A DNA stretch of 64,000 nt from Paenibacillus sp. FSL W8-0426 (GCF_037969725.1 NZ_CP150203.1:140001-204000), one strand, 5' to 3'. Positions 11,774 through 22,214 are shown, counted from the stretch's first letter. Numbers and translations: made by a program. Notes: a model not told the origin generated them from the sequence alone.

Positions 11774-12430
11774 ATGTCGGATATATTGAAGGTTGCGATG
11801 CCGAAGGGCCGAATCTACAAAAAAGCTTCCAAACTGTTCCGCGAAGCCGGACTGGATATTCCAGTGGATGTGGACGATACCCGCAAGCTTGTCATTGAAG
11901 TGCCGGAAGCGGGCATGGAATTCATCATGGCAAAACCGGTGGACGTGCCGACATACGTAGAGTACGGGGTAGCGGACATCGGCATCGTCGGCAAAGACGT
12001 ATTGCTGGAGGAAAACCGGGACGTGTACGAACTGCTTAATCTGGGCATTGCACGTTGCCGCATGTCGGTTATCGGTCTTCCCGATTGGACCCCCGGCATC
12101 CAGCAGCGGGTAGCGACGAAGTATCCGCGAATTGCTTCCCGGTACTTCCTGGAACAGGGTCAGCAGGTCGAGGTCATCAAGCTGAACGGGTCCATTGAGC
12201 TGGCGCCGCTGATCGGACTTGCGGACCGCATCGTCGATTTGGTGGAAACCGGGCAAACGCTGCGCGAGAACGGGCTGGTCGAAATGAACGGCATCCTCGA
12301 TATCACCAGCCGATTAATCGCCAACCGGGTAAGCTACCGCATGAAAAACGGACGCATCCAAGCACTGTGCGATGCACTGCAGAAGGTCATCCCTGCTTCT
12401 TCCGAAGCACCGGCTGAATTATCGCAGTAA
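11774..12430 (+). CDS. hisG: ATP phosphoribosyltransferase catalytic subunit (short form)
   Basis: First step of histidine synthesis: ATP plus PRPP gives phosphoribosyl-ATP. At 218 aa it is the short HisG form that lacks the C-terminal regulatory domain and needs HisZ, which lies immediately upstream. Characteristic segments are [15 protein letters not shown] at 8-22 and the PRPP-binding region [28 protein letters not shown] near 134-161. Ribosome site AAAGGAG lies at the end of hisZ. Confidence 0.96.
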   Translation: MSDILKVAMPKGRIYKKASKLFREAGLDIPVDVDDTRKLVIEVPEAGMEFIMAKPVDVPTYVEYGVADIGIVGKDVLLEENRDVYELLNLGIARCRMSVIGLPDWTPGIQQRVATKYPRIASRYFLEQGQQVEVIKLNGSIELAPLIGLADRIVDLVETGQTLRENGLVEMNGILDITSRLIANRVSYRMKNGRIQALCDALQKVIPASSEAPAELSQ

Positions 12431-12459
12431 TCAGGAATCGAGAGAAGGAGGTTACGGGC

Positions 12460-13764
12460 ATGAAAGTGGTATCTGCGCGTGAATTCAATCTGAAACGGGA
12501 AGTGGACTACGGCACCCCGGAGCAAAACGAAAAGGTACGGCGAATCGTCGGCGACATTCGCCGGGAGGGCGATGCGGCGCTGCTGCGGTACACCGAGCAG
12601 CTTGACCGCACCAGGCTGACGGCTGCGGACCTGCGGGTGCCGCAGGAGGAATTGCAGGCCGCTTACGCAGCCGTCGAGCCTTCTTTCGTGGAAGCGATCC
12701 GGCAGGCCGCTGCCAACATTCGCGCGTTTCATGAGAAGCAGAAACGCAATTCCTGGATGGACTGGCAGCCGGACGGCAGTCTGCTGGGCCAGGTGATACG
12801 CCCGTTGAAACGGGTGGGCGTATATGTCCCTGGTGGTAAAGCAGCGTATCCGTCCTCGGTGCTGATGAACGTGATTCCGGCACAGGTGGCCGGGGTGCCG
12901 GAAATCGTGTTGGTGACGCCGCCGGCCACGAACGGCGGCGAGGGCATCGACCCGTACATTCTCGTTGCCGCTGCGGAAGCAGGCGTTAACGAGATGTACC
13001 GGGTAGGCGGCGCGCAGGCGATCGCCGCGCTCGCTTACGGCACGGAGAGCATCGCCCCGGTCGACAAGATCTGTGGACCGGGCAACATCTACGTGGCGCT
13101 CGCGAAGCGTGAAGTGTACGGCGCGGTCGACATCGACAGCATCGCCGGGCCGAGCGAGATCGCGGTCCTGGCCGACGACACCGCGAACCCGGTGTACGTC
13201 GCCGCCGACCTGCTCTCGCAGGCGGAGCATGACGAGATGGCGTCGGCCATTCTCGTCACCACGTCGGCCCCGCTGGCGGAAGCCGTGCGGGCCGAGGTGC
13301 AGCGCCAGCTTGAGGCGCTGCCAAGGCAAGCGATCGCCGCTGCTTCGGTGGAGCAGTACGGCGCGATCATCGTGGTCGATTCGATCGATGAAGGCATCGA
13401 CGTAGTGAACCGGCTCGCGCCGGAGCACCTGGAGATCATGGTGCAGGAGCCGATGGCCGTTGCCGGCCGGATCGAAAATGCCGGCGCGATGTTCCTCGGG
13501 CCGTACAGCTCCGAGCCGGTAGGCGATTATTTTGCCGGCCCGAACCATATCATTCCGACGAACGGCACGGCAAGGTTCAGTTCGCCGGTCGACGTGGACG
13601 ATTTTATCAAGAAATCAAGTCTGATCTATTACAGCAAGGAGGCGCTGCTCCAAAACGGCGCTGCAATCATAGAATTGGCCCGGCACGAAGGGCTGGAAGG
13701 ACACGCGCGCGCGATTGCCGTGCGTCTAGAACAGGAAGGAAAGGCGGAATCGGATCATGAGTAA
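12460..13764 (+). CDS. hisD: Histidinol dehydrogenase
   Basis: Zinc-dependent NAD enzyme that makes the last two oxidations from L-histidinol to L-histidine. It is 434 aa, normal for the family, with the signature run from [17 protein letters not shown] to [12 protein letters not shown] near 187-215 and the zinc/substrate segment [11 protein letters not shown] near 250. Ribosome site GAAGGAGG is strong. The gene is noticeably GC-rich in its middle third (about 13.0-13.5 kb) compared with its neighbours. It overlaps hisB by eight bases. Confidence 0.96.
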   Translation: MKVVSAREFNLKREVDYGTPEQNEKVRRIVGDIRREGDAALLRYTEQLDRTRLTAADLRVPQEELQAAYAAVEPSFVEAIRQAAANIRAFHEKQKRNSWMDWQPDGSLLGQVIRPLKRVGVYVPGGKAAYPSSVLMNVIPAQVAGVPEIVLVTPPATNGGEGIDPYILVAAAEAGVNEMYRVGGAQAIAALAYGTESIAPVDKICGPGNIYVALAKREVYGAVDIDSIAGPSEIAVLADDTANPVYVAADLLSQAEHDEMASAILVTTSAPLAEAVRAEVQRQLEALPRQAIAAASVEQYGAIIVVDSIDEGIDVVNRLAPEHLEIMVQEPMAVAGRIENAGAMFLGPYSSEPVGDYFAGPNHIIPTNGTARFSSPVDVDDFIKKSSLIYYSKEALLQNGAAIIELARHEGLEGHARAIAVRLEQEGKAESDHE

Positions 13765-14380
13765 TCCAAACCAAGGGGTAGAAAACGCAAGCGCGGTTCG
13801 CCGCGCTCAAGTGGACCGCAAAACGAATGAAACAAACATTCAGCTTGCGTTTGCAGTAGACGGAACCGGGAAGGCGAACATCGAAACAGACGTACCTTTT
13901 CTGAACCATATGTTGGACCTGTTCACCAAGCACGGACAGTTCGACCTGGACGTTCAGGCTCGCGGGGATATCGAGATTGACGACCATCACACGGTCGAAG
14001 ACATCGGCATTTGCCTCGGACAGACGCTGCGCGAGGCGCTCGGCGACAAACGCGGCATCAAGCGGTACGCGAACGTGTTCATTCCTATGGACGAGGCGCT
14101 CGCTCAAGTCGTCATCGACGTGAGCAACCGTCCTCACTTCGAATATCGCGCACAATACCCGTCCCAGCAGGTGGGCAGCTTCTCCACGGAGCTGGTGCAT
14201 GAATTCCTGTGGAAGCTGGCGCTCGAAGCGCGCATTACGCTGCACGTCATCGTTCACTATGGACAGAATACGCACCACATGATCGAGGCAGTGTTCAAGG
14301 CGCTCGGCCGTGCGTTGGATGAGGCGACTTCCATCGATCCACGCGTAACGGGCGTTCCTTCCACGAAGGGAGTGCTGTAG
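13757..14380 (+). CDS. hisB: Imidazoleglycerol-phosphate dehydratase
   Basis: Mn-dependent dehydratase that converts IGP to imidazole acetol phosphate. Monofunctional form of 207 aa, without the phosphatase domain found in enterobacteria; that activity is supplied by HisJ at 17415. Metal-binding motifs FLNHML (near 38) and [11 protein letters not shown] (near 75) and the second repeat [15 protein letters not shown] (near 174) are present. It overlaps the end of hisD, suggesting translational coupling. Confidence 0.96.
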   Translation: MSNPNQGVENASAVRRAQVDRKTNETNIQLAFAVDGTGKANIETDVPFLNHMLDLFTKHGQFDLDVQARGDIEIDDHHTVEDIGICLGQTLREALGDKRGIKRYANVFIPMDEALAQVVIDVSNRPHFEYRAQYPSQQVGSFSTELVHEFLWKLALEARITLHVIVHYGQNTHHMIEAVFKALGRALDEATSIDPRVTGVPSTKGVL

Positions 14381-14383
14381 GCG

Positions 14384-15016
14384 ATGGCGATTGCGATTGT
14401 CGATTACGGTATGGGGAACCTGCACAGCGTCGGCAAAGCGGTCGAGCGCCTTGGCTACGAAGCGTTGATCACCGGGGATCGTGAGGCGATCCTGGGTGCT
14501 GACGGAGTGATTTTGCCGGGCGTAGGCGCGTTTGGCGATGCGATGGTGCATCTCCGTGAAAACAATCTGGATGCCGTCGTGAAAGAGGCTGCAGCCGGCC
14601 CGAAGCCGCTGCTGGGCATTTGTTTGGGCATGCAGCTGCTGTTCAGTTCCAGCGAGGAGCATGGTGAACATGAAGGACTGGATATACTGCCAGGCAAAGT
14701 TGTTCGGTTTGCCCCGGGCGAGCTGAAGGTGCCGCATATGGGTTGGAACCGTCTGGAGTTTCGCCAGCCTGAAAACCCGCTGTTTACGGGGCTGGAGGAA
14801 GGGCATGTTTATTTCGTCCATTCCTATTATGCCCAGCCTGAAGTGGCAAGCGACCTGCTTGCAGTGACGGATTACGGACATCCGGTTACGGCCATCGTCG
14901 GCAGAGGCTCGAACTTCGGTATGCAGTTCCATCCCGAGAAGAGCGGCGAACTCGGCATGCAATTGCTGCGCAATTTCCTCGCGCTCACGGGTGGGCCGAA
15001 CGTTATCTCTCGTTAA
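14384..15016 (+). CDS. hisH: Imidazole glycerol phosphate synthase, glutaminase subunit
   Basis: Class I glutamine amidotransferase of 210 aa that supplies ammonia to HisF. The nucleophile Cys80 sits in LGICLGMQLL and the His183/Glu185 pair in MQFHPEKSG. The ATG is three bases after the hisB stop. It is followed by a 158-base gap before hisA, the largest inside the cluster, which shows no obvious terminator or promoter. Confidence 0.95.
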   Translation: MAIAIVDYGMGNLHSVGKAVERLGYEALITGDREAILGADGVILPGVGAFGDAMVHLRENNLDAVVKEAAAGPKPLLGICLGMQLLFSSSEEHGEHEGLDILPGKVVRFAPGELKVPHMGWNRLEFRQPENPLFTGLEEGHVYFVHSYYAQPEVASDLLAVTDYGHPVTAIVGRGSNFGMQFHPEKSGELGMQLLRNFLALTGGPNVISR

Positions 15017-15174
15017 TAGCAGGAACACCACAAGGTACGGCGTTATCGCTGCCATGGTGCGGGCGCTGAGGAGAGCGGCCGGAGCAGTAAATCGCGGGTT
15101 CAGCGGGTTCGGACGGGATCAGAACATTCATTTCATTGCATTTCAATTTCAAACATAGATTCGGGAGGCCTTGT

Positions 15175-15906
15175 ATGTCATCTTTTATCATATATCCGGC
15201 GATTGATATCCGGGACGGCAAATGCGTACGATTGGTACAAGGAGATTACAACCAGGAAACGGTATATAACGATGATCCGGTGCAAGTCGCTCTTTCTTGG
15301 GAGAAGCAGGGCGGCACGTTTGTGCATCTCGTCGATCTGGACGGCGCCAAGGCCGGTCATCCGGTCAACGACGCTTTGATCGGACGCATCGCTTCAGCGG
15401 TGCAGGTGCCCGTTCAAGTGGGCGGTGGTCTGCGGACAGTGGCTGACGTGGAACGTTTGCTAGGACTAGGTGTGAGCCGGGTAATCATCGGAACGGCGGC
15501 GATCGAGGATCGTGCATTTACCGAAGAAGTGCTGGGGCGTTATGGCGACAAGGTGGCTATCGGTATCGATGCCCGCAACGGTTATGTGGCAACACGTGGC
15601 TGGTTGGAAACATCGGAAGTTCAGGCAGAAGTGCTTGCCAAGGAACTGGCAGCCTTCGGCGCAGAGACGTTCATTTTCACCGATATCTCGCGCGACGGTA
15701 TGATGCAGGGGCCTAATGTGGATGCGATCGTATCCCTGGCCAAGGCGAGCGGCCGCACGGTTATCGCTTCCGGCGGCGTGAGCGTGATGGACGATCTCGT
15801 CAAACTGAGCAAATACACGCAAGACGGCGTTGGAGGAGCGATCGTGGGCAAAGCGCTGTATACGGGCAGCATCGACCTGTCCGAGGCCATTCGTACGATC
15901 AAGTAG
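15175..15906 (+). CDS. hisA: ProFAR isomerase
   Basis: Phosphoribosylformimino-5-aminoimidazole carboxamide ribotide isomerase, a (beta/alpha)8 barrel of 243 aa. Catalytic Asp11 lies in PAIDIRDG and the second Asp in [14 protein letters not shown]. The start at 15175 is preferred because GGGAGG is correctly spaced and the barrel's first strand follows; an upstream in-frame ATG would add 13 unrelated residues. Confidence 0.95.
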   Translation: MSSFIIYPAIDIRDGKCVRLVQGDYNQETVYNDDPVQVALSWEKQGGTFVHLVDLDGAKAGHPVNDALIGRIASAVQVPVQVGGGLRTVADVERLLGLGVSRVIIGTAAIEDRAFTEEVLGRYGDKVAIGIDARNGYVATRGWLETSEVQAEVLAKELAAFGAETFIFTDISRDGMMQGPNVDAIVSLAKASGRTVIASGGVSVMDDLVKLSKYTQDGVGGAIVGKALYTGSIDLSEAIRTIK

Positions 15907-15939
15907 CGCATCAATCATTGGGGAGAGAGGAAGAGGGGC

Positions 15940-16701
15940 ATGCTGGCAAAAAGAATCATTCCGTGTCTGGACGTCAAGGACGGCCGGGTTGTCAAAGGCG
16001 TTAATTTCGTCAATCTCCGCGATGCGGGAGATCCGGTGGAACTGGCGGCGCTGTACGACCGCGAAGGCGCGGACGAACTCGTGTTTCTCGATATCTCCGC
16101 TTCCGTGGAAGGCCGCGAAACGATGGAAGAGGTCGTGCGGCAGACGGCGGGAGAGATCGCTATTCCGTTTACGGTAGGCGGAGGCATCTCGAAGGTGGAT
16201 GACATGAAACGCATTTTGCGCGCAGGCGCAGACAAAATCGCGGTGAATACGGCTGCCGTGCTGAACCCGCAATTGATTGCGGACGGAGCACGGCGTTTTG
16301 GCTCCCAATGCATCGTGGTGGCGGTGGATGCCAAGTATAACGAAGCATGGGGAGAATGGGAAGTGTACACCCACGGCGGACGCAAGCCATCCGGAATCAA
16401 GGCGCTGGAGTGGGTGAAACAGGCCGAAGCGCTGGGCGCCGGAGAAATCCTGTTGACCAGTATGGACGCGGACGGAACCAAGGACGGGTTTGACCTGAAA
16501 CTGACGGCCGCGGTATCCGAATCGGTACGGATTCCGGTCATCGCTTCCGGCGGCGCAGGCAAGGAGTCCGACTTCTATGACGTGTTCACGGCAGGCAAAG
16601 CCGATGCGGGCCTTGCGGCTACGATTTTCCATTACAAGGAAATCGCTGTGCCGGAGTTGAAGAAACATTTGAAAGAACAAGGGGTGGAAATCCGTGAGTA
16701 A
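15940..16701 (+). CDS. hisF: Imidazole glycerol phosphate synthase, cyclase subunit
   Basis: Barrel enzyme of 253 aa that uses HisH-derived ammonia to close the imidazole ring and release AICAR. Catalytic Asp11 lies in [14 protein letters not shown] and the second Asp in [13 protein letters not shown] near 130. It overlaps hisI by eight bases. HisA and HisF show the expected family resemblance. Confidence 0.96.
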   Translation: MLAKRIIPCLDVKDGRVVKGVNFVNLRDAGDPVELAALYDREGADELVFLDISASVEGRETMEEVVRQTAGEIAIPFTVGGGISKVDDMKRILRAGADKIAVNTAAVLNPQLIADGARRFGSQCIVVAVDAKYNEAWGEWEVYTHGGRKPSGIKALEWVKQAEALGAGEILLTSMDADGTKDGFDLKLTAAVSESVRIPVIASGGAGKESDFYDVFTAGKADAGLAATIFHYKEIAVPELKKHLKEQGVEIRE

Positions 16702-17401
16702 CGTAAGCAGAGAAATCAGGGAACAGTTGTCCCTGGAGCAAGTGGTCGAGCATATCCGTTGGCAGGACGGGCTAGTGCCCGCCATCGTGCAGGATGCAAC
16801 TACCAACGAAGTGTTGATGATGGCATACATGAATCGAGAATCGCTGAAATTGTCGCTCGAATCGGGAGAGACCTGGTTCTGGTCGCGTTCCCGACAAGAG
16901 TTGTGGCATAAAGGCGCAACGTCCGGAAACGTGCAAAAGATTACTTCGATCAAATACGATTGTGACGGAGATACGCTGCTGGTAGCGGTCAAACCGGATG
17001 GTCCTGCTTGCCATACCGGCGAGGTAACGTGCTTCCACAACGAAATCGTGGGTTTGCCGCAGCAAACTGACGGCGAAAACGCGGCAGCTTCCCCGGCCTC
17101 GGGACGGTTTGATGTGCTCGCCGAGCTGGAGTCGGTCATTGCGGAACGTGAACGCGAGCGTCCGGAAGGAGCGTACACCACATATCTCTTCGATAAGGGC
17201 GTCGATAAAATTTTGAAAAAAATCGGCGAGGAAGCGTCCGAGACGATCATCGCCGCCAAAAATAAGGATAATGAAGAGCTCCGCCTAGAGGTTAGCGATC
17301 TGCTGTACCACTTGCTCGTCTTGCTGCAGGAGCGAAAGCTGCCGCTGGACGACATCATGTCCGAATTGAGCCGTCGCCATGAGCGGCCACGCCGCGATTA
17401 G
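16694..17401 (+). CDS. hisI: Bifunctional phosphoribosyl-AMP cyclohydrolase / phosphoribosyl-ATP pyrophosphatase
   Basis: HisIE fusion of 235 aa performing steps two and three of the pathway. The N-terminal cyclohydrolase part has [11 protein letters not shown] near 76 and the zinc motif CHTGEVTCF near 103; the C-terminal part has the MazG-like motif [12 protein letters not shown] near 180. It starts with GTG inside the hisF stop region (GTGAGTAA), with the ribosome site GGGGTGG upstream. The last residues overlap a possible longer N-terminus of the next gene. Confidence 0.95.
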   Translation: MSNVSREIREQLSLEQVVEHIRWQDGLVPAIVQDATTNEVLMMAYMNRESLKLSLESGETWFWSRSRQELWHKGATSGNVQKITSIKYDCDGDTLLVAVKPDGPACHTGEVTCFHNEIVGLPQQTDGENAAASPASGRFDVLAELESVIAERERERPEGAYTTYLFDKGVDKILKKIGEEASETIIAAKNKDNEELRLEVSDLLYHLLVLLQERKLPLDDIMSELSRRHERPRRD

Positions 17402-17414
17402 GGGGCAGCCACTT

Positions 17415-18239
17415 ATGCGGATCGATTATCATACGCACCATGAACGCTGCGGTCATGCCGTCGGCAAGCTGGAAGAGTATGTACAGCGTGCGGTAGAGAT
17501 GGGCTTTTCCCACATCGGGTTGTCTGATCATATGCCGCTGCTGCACGTCGACCCGGCTCAGTATTATCCGGAGATGGCCATGCCGATGGACGAACTCCCG
17601 CGTTATGTGGAGGAATGCTTCTCCTTGAAGGAGCGGTACCGCGGACAAATCGAAGTTCGTGTCGGGCTTGAAGGCGACTACATTGAAGGCTGGGAAAATG
17701 AAATCCGCGCCATCATCGAACGATATCCATGGGATTATGTGATCGGTTCGGTCCATTTTCTCGGCGAATGGGACATCACCGACTTCAGGCAGACGCATGG
17801 CTGGGAAGGACGCGACGTGCTGGAGGTATACCGTCAATATTATGATGCCGTCGGCAAAGCCGCAGCTACCGGCATGTATGACATCATGGGACATACGGAC
17901 GTGATCAAACGTTTCGGACATGTACCGGCGGAGGAGCAGACCGGAGAACGCATTGCGCTGGAAAATGCAGCGCTTCAAGCTATTGCCCGCAGCGGCTGCG
18001 CAATGGAGCTGAACGCATCCGGCTTAACCAAACCCTGTGCCGAGATGTTTCCAAGCCGGCGCATGCTGGAGGAAGCCCTCCGGCTGGGCATTCCGCTGAC
18101 GCTTGGATCGGATTCTCACGATCCGAAGAAGCTTGGCGAGAATCTGGAGCATGCCGAAGCCCTGCTCGCAGAACTTGGTTGTACGGAGGTTGCCGTGTTC
18201 GAAGGCCGGCGCCGTTCTTTCGTTCCTTTAAATGTATAG
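17415..18239 (+). CDS. hisJ: Histidinol-phosphatase, PHP family
   Basis: PHP-domain metallohydrolase of 274 aa that removes phosphate from histidinol phosphate, filling the step missing from the monofunctional HisB. Metal-binding motif DYHTHHERCGHA is at 4-15, with LSDHMPL near 37 and GSDSHDPKKLG near 232. The ATG at 17415 follows the GGGGG site at the hisI stop; a start at 17379 is possible but would overlap hisI. An aminotransferase (hisC) is not in the window. Confidence 0.9.
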   Translation: MRIDYHTHHERCGHAVGKLEEYVQRAVEMGFSHIGLSDHMPLLHVDPAQYYPEMAMPMDELPRYVEECFSLKERYRGQIEVRVGLEGDYIEGWENEIRAIIERYPWDYVIGSVHFLGEWDITDFRQTHGWEGRDVLEVYRQYYDAVGKAAATGMYDIMGHTDVIKRFGHVPAEEQTGERIALENAALQAIARSGCAMELNASGLTKPCAEMFPSRRMLEEALRLGIPLTLGSDSHDPKKLGENLEHAEALLAELGCTEVAVFEGRRRSFVPLNV

Positions 18240-18255
18240 GGCACTGGAGTATAAT
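18227..18255 (+). promoter_or_regulatory. Probable promoter of prs
   Basis: TTTAAA at 18227-18232 and a perfect TATAAT at 18250-18255 with a 17-base spacer, located between hisJ and prs. It suggests prs can be expressed independently of the his operon. Confidence 0.6.
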
Positions 18256-18318
18256 AAGCTTGAAAGTCCTGATGCATCAAAGGACAATTAAGGGGCGTTA
18301 ACGCTCGGGAGGGGCATT

Positions 18319-19266
18319 ATGCAACAATCATTACGTATTTTTTCCGGTTCTTCGAACCCGAAGCTGGCGGAAGAGGTATGCGACAAGCTGGGCGTTGAGC
18401 TGGGCAAAATCAAGCTGTCTCGGTTCAAGAGCGGGGAAATCTACGTTCACTACGAGGAAACCATTCGCAATTGCGATGTGTTTCTTGTGCAGTCGTTGTC
18501 TCATCCGATCAATGAACTGTTTGTGGAGCTGCTCGTCATGATCGATGCAGCCAAGCGGGCTTCTGCCCGTACAATCAACATCATCGTTCCTTATTATGGA
18601 TATGCCCGGCAGGAACGCAAGTCTGCCCCGCGCGAACCGATCTCCGCCAAGATGGTCGCCGATGTGCTGACCACGGCCGGAGCAAGCCGCGTGGTTACCA
18701 TTGACCTGCATGCCGCGGCCATTCAAGGCTTCTTTAACATTCCGGTCGATCACATGACTTCCCTTGATTTGATCAGCGATTATTTGCTCAGCAAAGGGAT
18801 CGAGAATCCGGTCGTCGTATCGCCGGATGCCGGCCGGGCCTCCATGGCCGAGAAGCTGGCGAATCGCCTGGATTCCCCGTTCGCGATCATGATCAAAAAG
18901 CGTCCAAGCCATAACGAATCGGTGATTACGCATGTCATCGGGGATGTGGAAGGCCGGACGCCGATCATCATTGAAGATTTGATCGACACGGGCACGACGA
19001 TTCTGAACGTGGTTGAAGGATTGAAGGAACGCGGATCGAAAAATGTGTACGTGTGCGCAACGCACGGTCTTTTTTCCGACGGCGCATTAAGCAAGCTGGA
19101 TCACCCTTCGATCGCCGAAGTGGTCGTTACGGACTCGATTGCTCTGCCGGAATCGCATCCGAATTGCGTCACCGTACTACCGGTCGCACCTATGCTGGCC
19201 AGAGCGATACGCATCATCGTCGATGGCGGCTCGATGGCGACGCTGTTCAGGGATTCCGGAATTTAG
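18319..19266 (+). CDS. prs: Ribose-phosphate pyrophosphokinase
   Basis: Makes PRPP from ribose-5-phosphate and ATP; PRPP feeds HisG, purine, pyrimidine and tryptophan synthesis. Length 315 aa, class I. The ATP/ribose elements RQERKSAPREPISAK near 97, TIDLHAAAIQGFF near 129 and the PRPP loop IIIEDLIDTGTTIL near 216 are intact. Strong ribosome site GGGAGGGG. Its place beside the his operon fits its role, although in B. subtilis the main prs lies elsewhere, so this may be one of two copies. Confidence 0.95.
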   Translation: MQQSLRIFSGSSNPKLAEEVCDKLGVELGKIKLSRFKSGEIYVHYEETIRNCDVFLVQSLSHPINELFVELLVMIDAAKRASARTINIIVPYYGYARQERKSAPREPISAKMVADVLTTAGASRVVTIDLHAAAIQGFFNIPVDHMTSLDLISDYLLSKGIENPVVVSPDAGRASMAEKLANRLDSPFAIMIKKRPSHNESVITHVIGDVEGRTPIIIEDLIDTGTTILNVVEGLKERGSKNVYVCATHGLFSDGALSKLDHPSIAEVVVTDSIALPESHPNCVTVLPVAPMLARAIRIIVDGGSMATLFRDSGI

Positions 19267-19295
19267 TGAAGGCGGCAGCGCCTTGTTTTCAATCT

Positions 19296-19333
19296 CCGTG
19301 TCGGGGCGGTCGCCGCTCTGCACGGTTTTTTGT
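19296..19333 (+). terminator. Terminator after prs
   Basis: CCGTG/CACGG stem enclosing a second GCGG/CCGC helix, then TTTTTT. A weaker hairpin AAGGCG/CGCCTT precedes it at about 19269. Confidence 0.7.
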
Positions 19334-19378
19334 CATGCGTGGTTAAGGTATCCGGATCACATCCGCCAGAATCTCTGC

Positions 19379-19406
19379 TTTGTCTCTCCATGCGATGTGT
19401 TATAAT
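19379..19406 (+). promoter_or_regulatory. Probable promoter of the AraC-type regulator gene
   Basis: TATAAT at 19401-19406 preceded by TG one base upstream (extended -10) and a weak TTTGTC at 19379-19384 with a 16-base spacer. Confidence 0.6.
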
Positions 19407-19528
19407 ACAGAAAATTGGTACGGAATCACCTGCTGGTTACCCATTTTTGTGGTGTTGCACCAGATCTTTCGAATACAGCAGAACCGCAGCCGGGCGAAGT
19501 GGCAGCGAGAAATGAGGAGTGGGTTCCA

Positions 19529-21799
19529 TTGTCACGTACATGGTATTATCGCTTACTGTTTTCGTATTTTCCCATTTTTCTGCTTACCGTGACGATCATC
19601 ATCTTTATTGCCTTTGTATTTGTAAACGACATTTCCAGGGAGGAGACCCGGAAGGCGGACCGGATATCGTCCAGCTATCTCGTGGACAACGTGGACCGGA
19701 TTATTCGGGATATTGAGTTATCCGTCTTAAACTCGGTGGAAGCTAACCCTGCATATAAACTCTATTTCAACAACCAAGGCCAGGTCAGCCGAGATGCGGT
19801 GTATGCCATTGCGCAGAATTTGCGGGAATTGACCAATTCGTCTTCCAACATTCAATCCATCTACTTATATGACAAGATTAATGAAAGCGTTTTAACAGTT
19901 AGCGGGTCCAAAGAGGTTGAGGGTTTTTCCGACAAAGCCTGGATTGACGAGATCGCCTCAGGGGCTGTAGGACCGGGCTGGCAGCCTGTCAGGCAATACA
20001 ATGCCGGGTTGGTCCAGCGGACGCCGGTTCGCGTACTGACCGTCAACAAGGAGATGCCTCTGCCGTTCGGCTCGGAAGGCGTGCTTGTCATCAACGTAAA
20101 GATGAGCAGCATCGAACAGAGCATTGATAGCATGGTGAACGGACAACTATCGTTTATGACGATCCTTGACCATAACGGTCAGGTCGTATACGACGCGCAT
20201 TCAGACCACGAGGGCGTGGCGAACGGAAGAAAACTGAACACCCTGACGCTGGAAAGGCTGGGATGGACATTCACCAGCGGCATTAAGGCAGGCAATCTTT
20301 TTGGATGGGTATCCGTCATTTCCTATGTGTGGGTGGGCATTGCCTTTGTCACCGTCGTGTGCTCCATCATTTATATCGTTTATATCACGCGTCGCAACTA
20401 CAAACCGATCCAGGTCATCATGAACCGGATCGAGGCCCATCAGATTCGAACGATGGAACAATCGGGCTCCCGCACGGATGAGATGAAGCTGATCGACGGC
20501 GTTCTGGAGAACCTGATTAACCACATGATGGACTACGACAAAAAAAGCAGGGAAAATATGCTGCTGCAGCGCAGCAAGCTTTTCAACGACCTGCTGCACG
20601 GCGAAAATCTGGACGGCATTATGGAGCGTCTGCAGGAGCTCTCCCCGCTATCGGGCTTCGATGATTCGAATTCGGCGCGGTTTGCCGTCGTTGTCGGGGA
20701 GATCAACCGGTTTGAAAAAGTATTCCAACAGAAATACACGCGAAGCGAGCAGAACACGCTTCGATTTGCGTTAATGAACGTATTGCAGGAGTTGTCCCGC
20801 GATCAAGGGCTGCAATGCTGGACAGAGTGGATCGGCGCCGACCGGGCCGCCATTCTGTTCTTGTCAACGGGGAACGAAGCAGAAACGACGGAGCAGATTA
20901 AAGCGGTTGCCGAGGAGTGTCGGGATTGGGTCGAGCAGAATTTGCGCATCCCGCTGAGCTTCGGCATTGGACCCATTGCGGAAGGGGCGGAACATATCCG
21001 TCATTCTTATGCAGCGGCAGAAGCGGTCCTGCACCGCAAATTGCTGATGAACGGAGACGTAGCGCTGGCCGCCGAAAGCGGCGAGACGCCCCAGCGTTTA
21101 TTGGTGACCTATTCCTGTTTGCAAATGATCTCCGAGTTCGTGAAACGGTTCCGCATGTCGAGCAGTCAGTGGCGGGATCAACTGGAGGAAATGTTCGAGG
21201 CGTTCGAGCAGAACCAGCTGCAGGATGACCAGATTCGTTCCTTGATCCAGGCGATGCTGCAGATGTTGAGCCGCGAAGTAGCGGTCATGTCGGAGCAACT
21301 GCAGGAGCAATTGTCCGAAGAACGGATCGGCGAACGTTTGAAACGAATGGATGAGGCCGAAACATTCGAAGAGGTCAAAGCGCTGCTGCTTGATGATCTG
21401 ACCGACTTATTCCGAACGTATGTCTCCGCCAGCGAAACGAAGAGTTACCGGGCCATGGTCAACGAAATGAAAAATTACATCGAAGAGCAGTTTGCCAATC
21501 CGGACCTTTCGCTGAAGCATTTGAGCGAGCGCTTCCAGATCTCCGGCAAACATGCGAGTTATTTGTTCAAGACCGAGTTCAACATGAAATTCGTTGATTT
21601 TGTCACCGAGCTCCGCATGAAGGAGGCCGAGCGGCTTCTGCTGAATTCGGATCTGTCGCAACAGGATATCGCCCTGAAAGTGGGATATGCCAATGCGATC
21701 TCCTTTGGGCGCGTGTTCAAACGGATCGTCGGCATTACGCCGGGAGACTATCGCCGTTTAAAGCGTGAGCCCCCGGCAGCAGCCGATGCGAATCACTAA
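19529..21799 (+). CDS. Membrane-anchored sensor-regulator with C-terminal AraC-type DNA-binding domain
   Basis: Protein of 756 aa typical of Paenibacillus carbohydrate loci. One membrane segment is at about 14-36, an extracellular sensing region follows (about 37-270), then a second segment near 275-300, a linker, and an AraC double helix-turn-helix in the last 100 residues (LKHLSERFQISGKHASYLF and QQDIALKVGYANAISFGRVF, ending GITPGDYRRL). It probably senses an extracellular sugar or the binding protein and controls the transporter genes downstream. I prefer the TTG at 19529 because GAGGAG is nine bases upstream and the membrane segment follows at once; an upstream TTG at 19415 would add 38 unlikely residues. 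Confidence 0.88.
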   Translation: MSRTWYYRLLFSYFPIFLLTVTIIIFIAFVFVNDISREETRKADRISSSYLVDNVDRIIRDIELSVLNSVEANPAYKLYFNNQGQVSRDAVYAIAQNLRELTNSSSNIQSIYLYDKINESVLTVSGSKEVEGFSDKAWIDEIASGAVGPGWQPVRQYNAGLVQRTPVRVLTVNKEMPLPFGSEGVLVINVKMSSIEQSIDSMVNGQLSFMTILDHNGQVVYDAHSDHEGVANGRKLNTLTLERLGWTFTSGIKAGNLFGWVSVISYVWVGIAFVTVVCSIIYIVYITRRNYKPIQVIMNRIEAHQIRTMEQSGSRTDEMKLIDGVLENLINHMMDYDKKSRENMLLQRSKLFNDLLHGENLDGIMERLQELSPLSGFDDSNSARFAVVVGEINRFEKVFQQKYTRSEQNTLRFALMNVLQELSRDQGLQCWTEWIGADRAAILFLSTGNEAETTEQIKAVAEECRDWVEQNLRIPLSFGIGPIAEGAEHIRHSYAAAEAVLHRKLLMNGDVALAAESGETPQRLLVTYSCLQMISEFVKRFRMSSSQWRDQLEEMFEAFEQNQLQDDQIRSLIQAMLQMLSREVAVMSEQLQEQLSEERIGERLKRMDEAETFEEVKALLLDDLTDLFRTYVSASETKSYRAMVNEMKNYIEEQFANPDLSLKHLSERFQISGKHASYLFKTEFNMKFVDFVTELRMKEAERLLLNSDLSQQDIALKVGYANAISFGRVFKRIVGITPGDYRRLKREPPAAADANH

Positions 21800-22200
21800 A
21801 AAGCTGCGGGGAAATCAGACGTACTTTGTTTCGTCATATTCTCGAAGGAACTCTGCTAATTTCGGATCATGATTATTGAACCAGAGGGGCGGAATCCGTG
21901 CAGGCGCTCTCCGTCAGGAGATTCGTTCTGCCGGACCGCCTTTTTGGTTTACCGGCGTAATCGCTCTTTCAAGGCGTCACATGGTTTTGTCCGCTTATTG
22001 TGTGAGGGCGTACCTTGTTATCATGGCTCTCATCTCGTGTCTTTACGAAAATAGGCAGTGCATGAAAATGGTTTATTCGTTCAAACCACGGGAATAACAT
22101 CCGGTAGGACGCAGAGAGCGGTATGTGCGGTCAGAGCGGTCATGGTTATGAAACGGGAACATCTGCGAAAATAGGCAGCAGGCATAAACCATAATCCGTA
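21800..22200 (+). promoter_or_regulatory. Regulatory gap before the sugar-binding lipoprotein gene
   Basis: No gene is credible in this stretch. It contains two exact copies of the 13-mer CGAAAATAGGCAG, at 22046-22058 and 22166-22178, starting exactly 120 bases apart. Each is followed shortly by a segment related to TGGTTTATT or its complement. These may be sites for the AraC-type regulator; that link is inference. Confidence 0.4.
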
Positions 22201-22214
22201 TGTAAGCGTTTCCG
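22201..22214 (+). promoter_or_regulatory. cre-like site (CcpA)
   Basis: TGTAAGCGTTTCCG matches the catabolite-responsive consensus TGWAANCGNTNNCA except at the last base. It lies about 90 bases before the lipoprotein gene, a position suited to repression of a sugar-uptake operon by CcpA with HPr-Ser-P. Confidence 0.55.

Noticed and set aside
13667..15055. Long minus-strand frame across hisD-hisH
   Set aside because: It crosses several confirmed his genes and has no family resemblance; it results from high GC at third positions.
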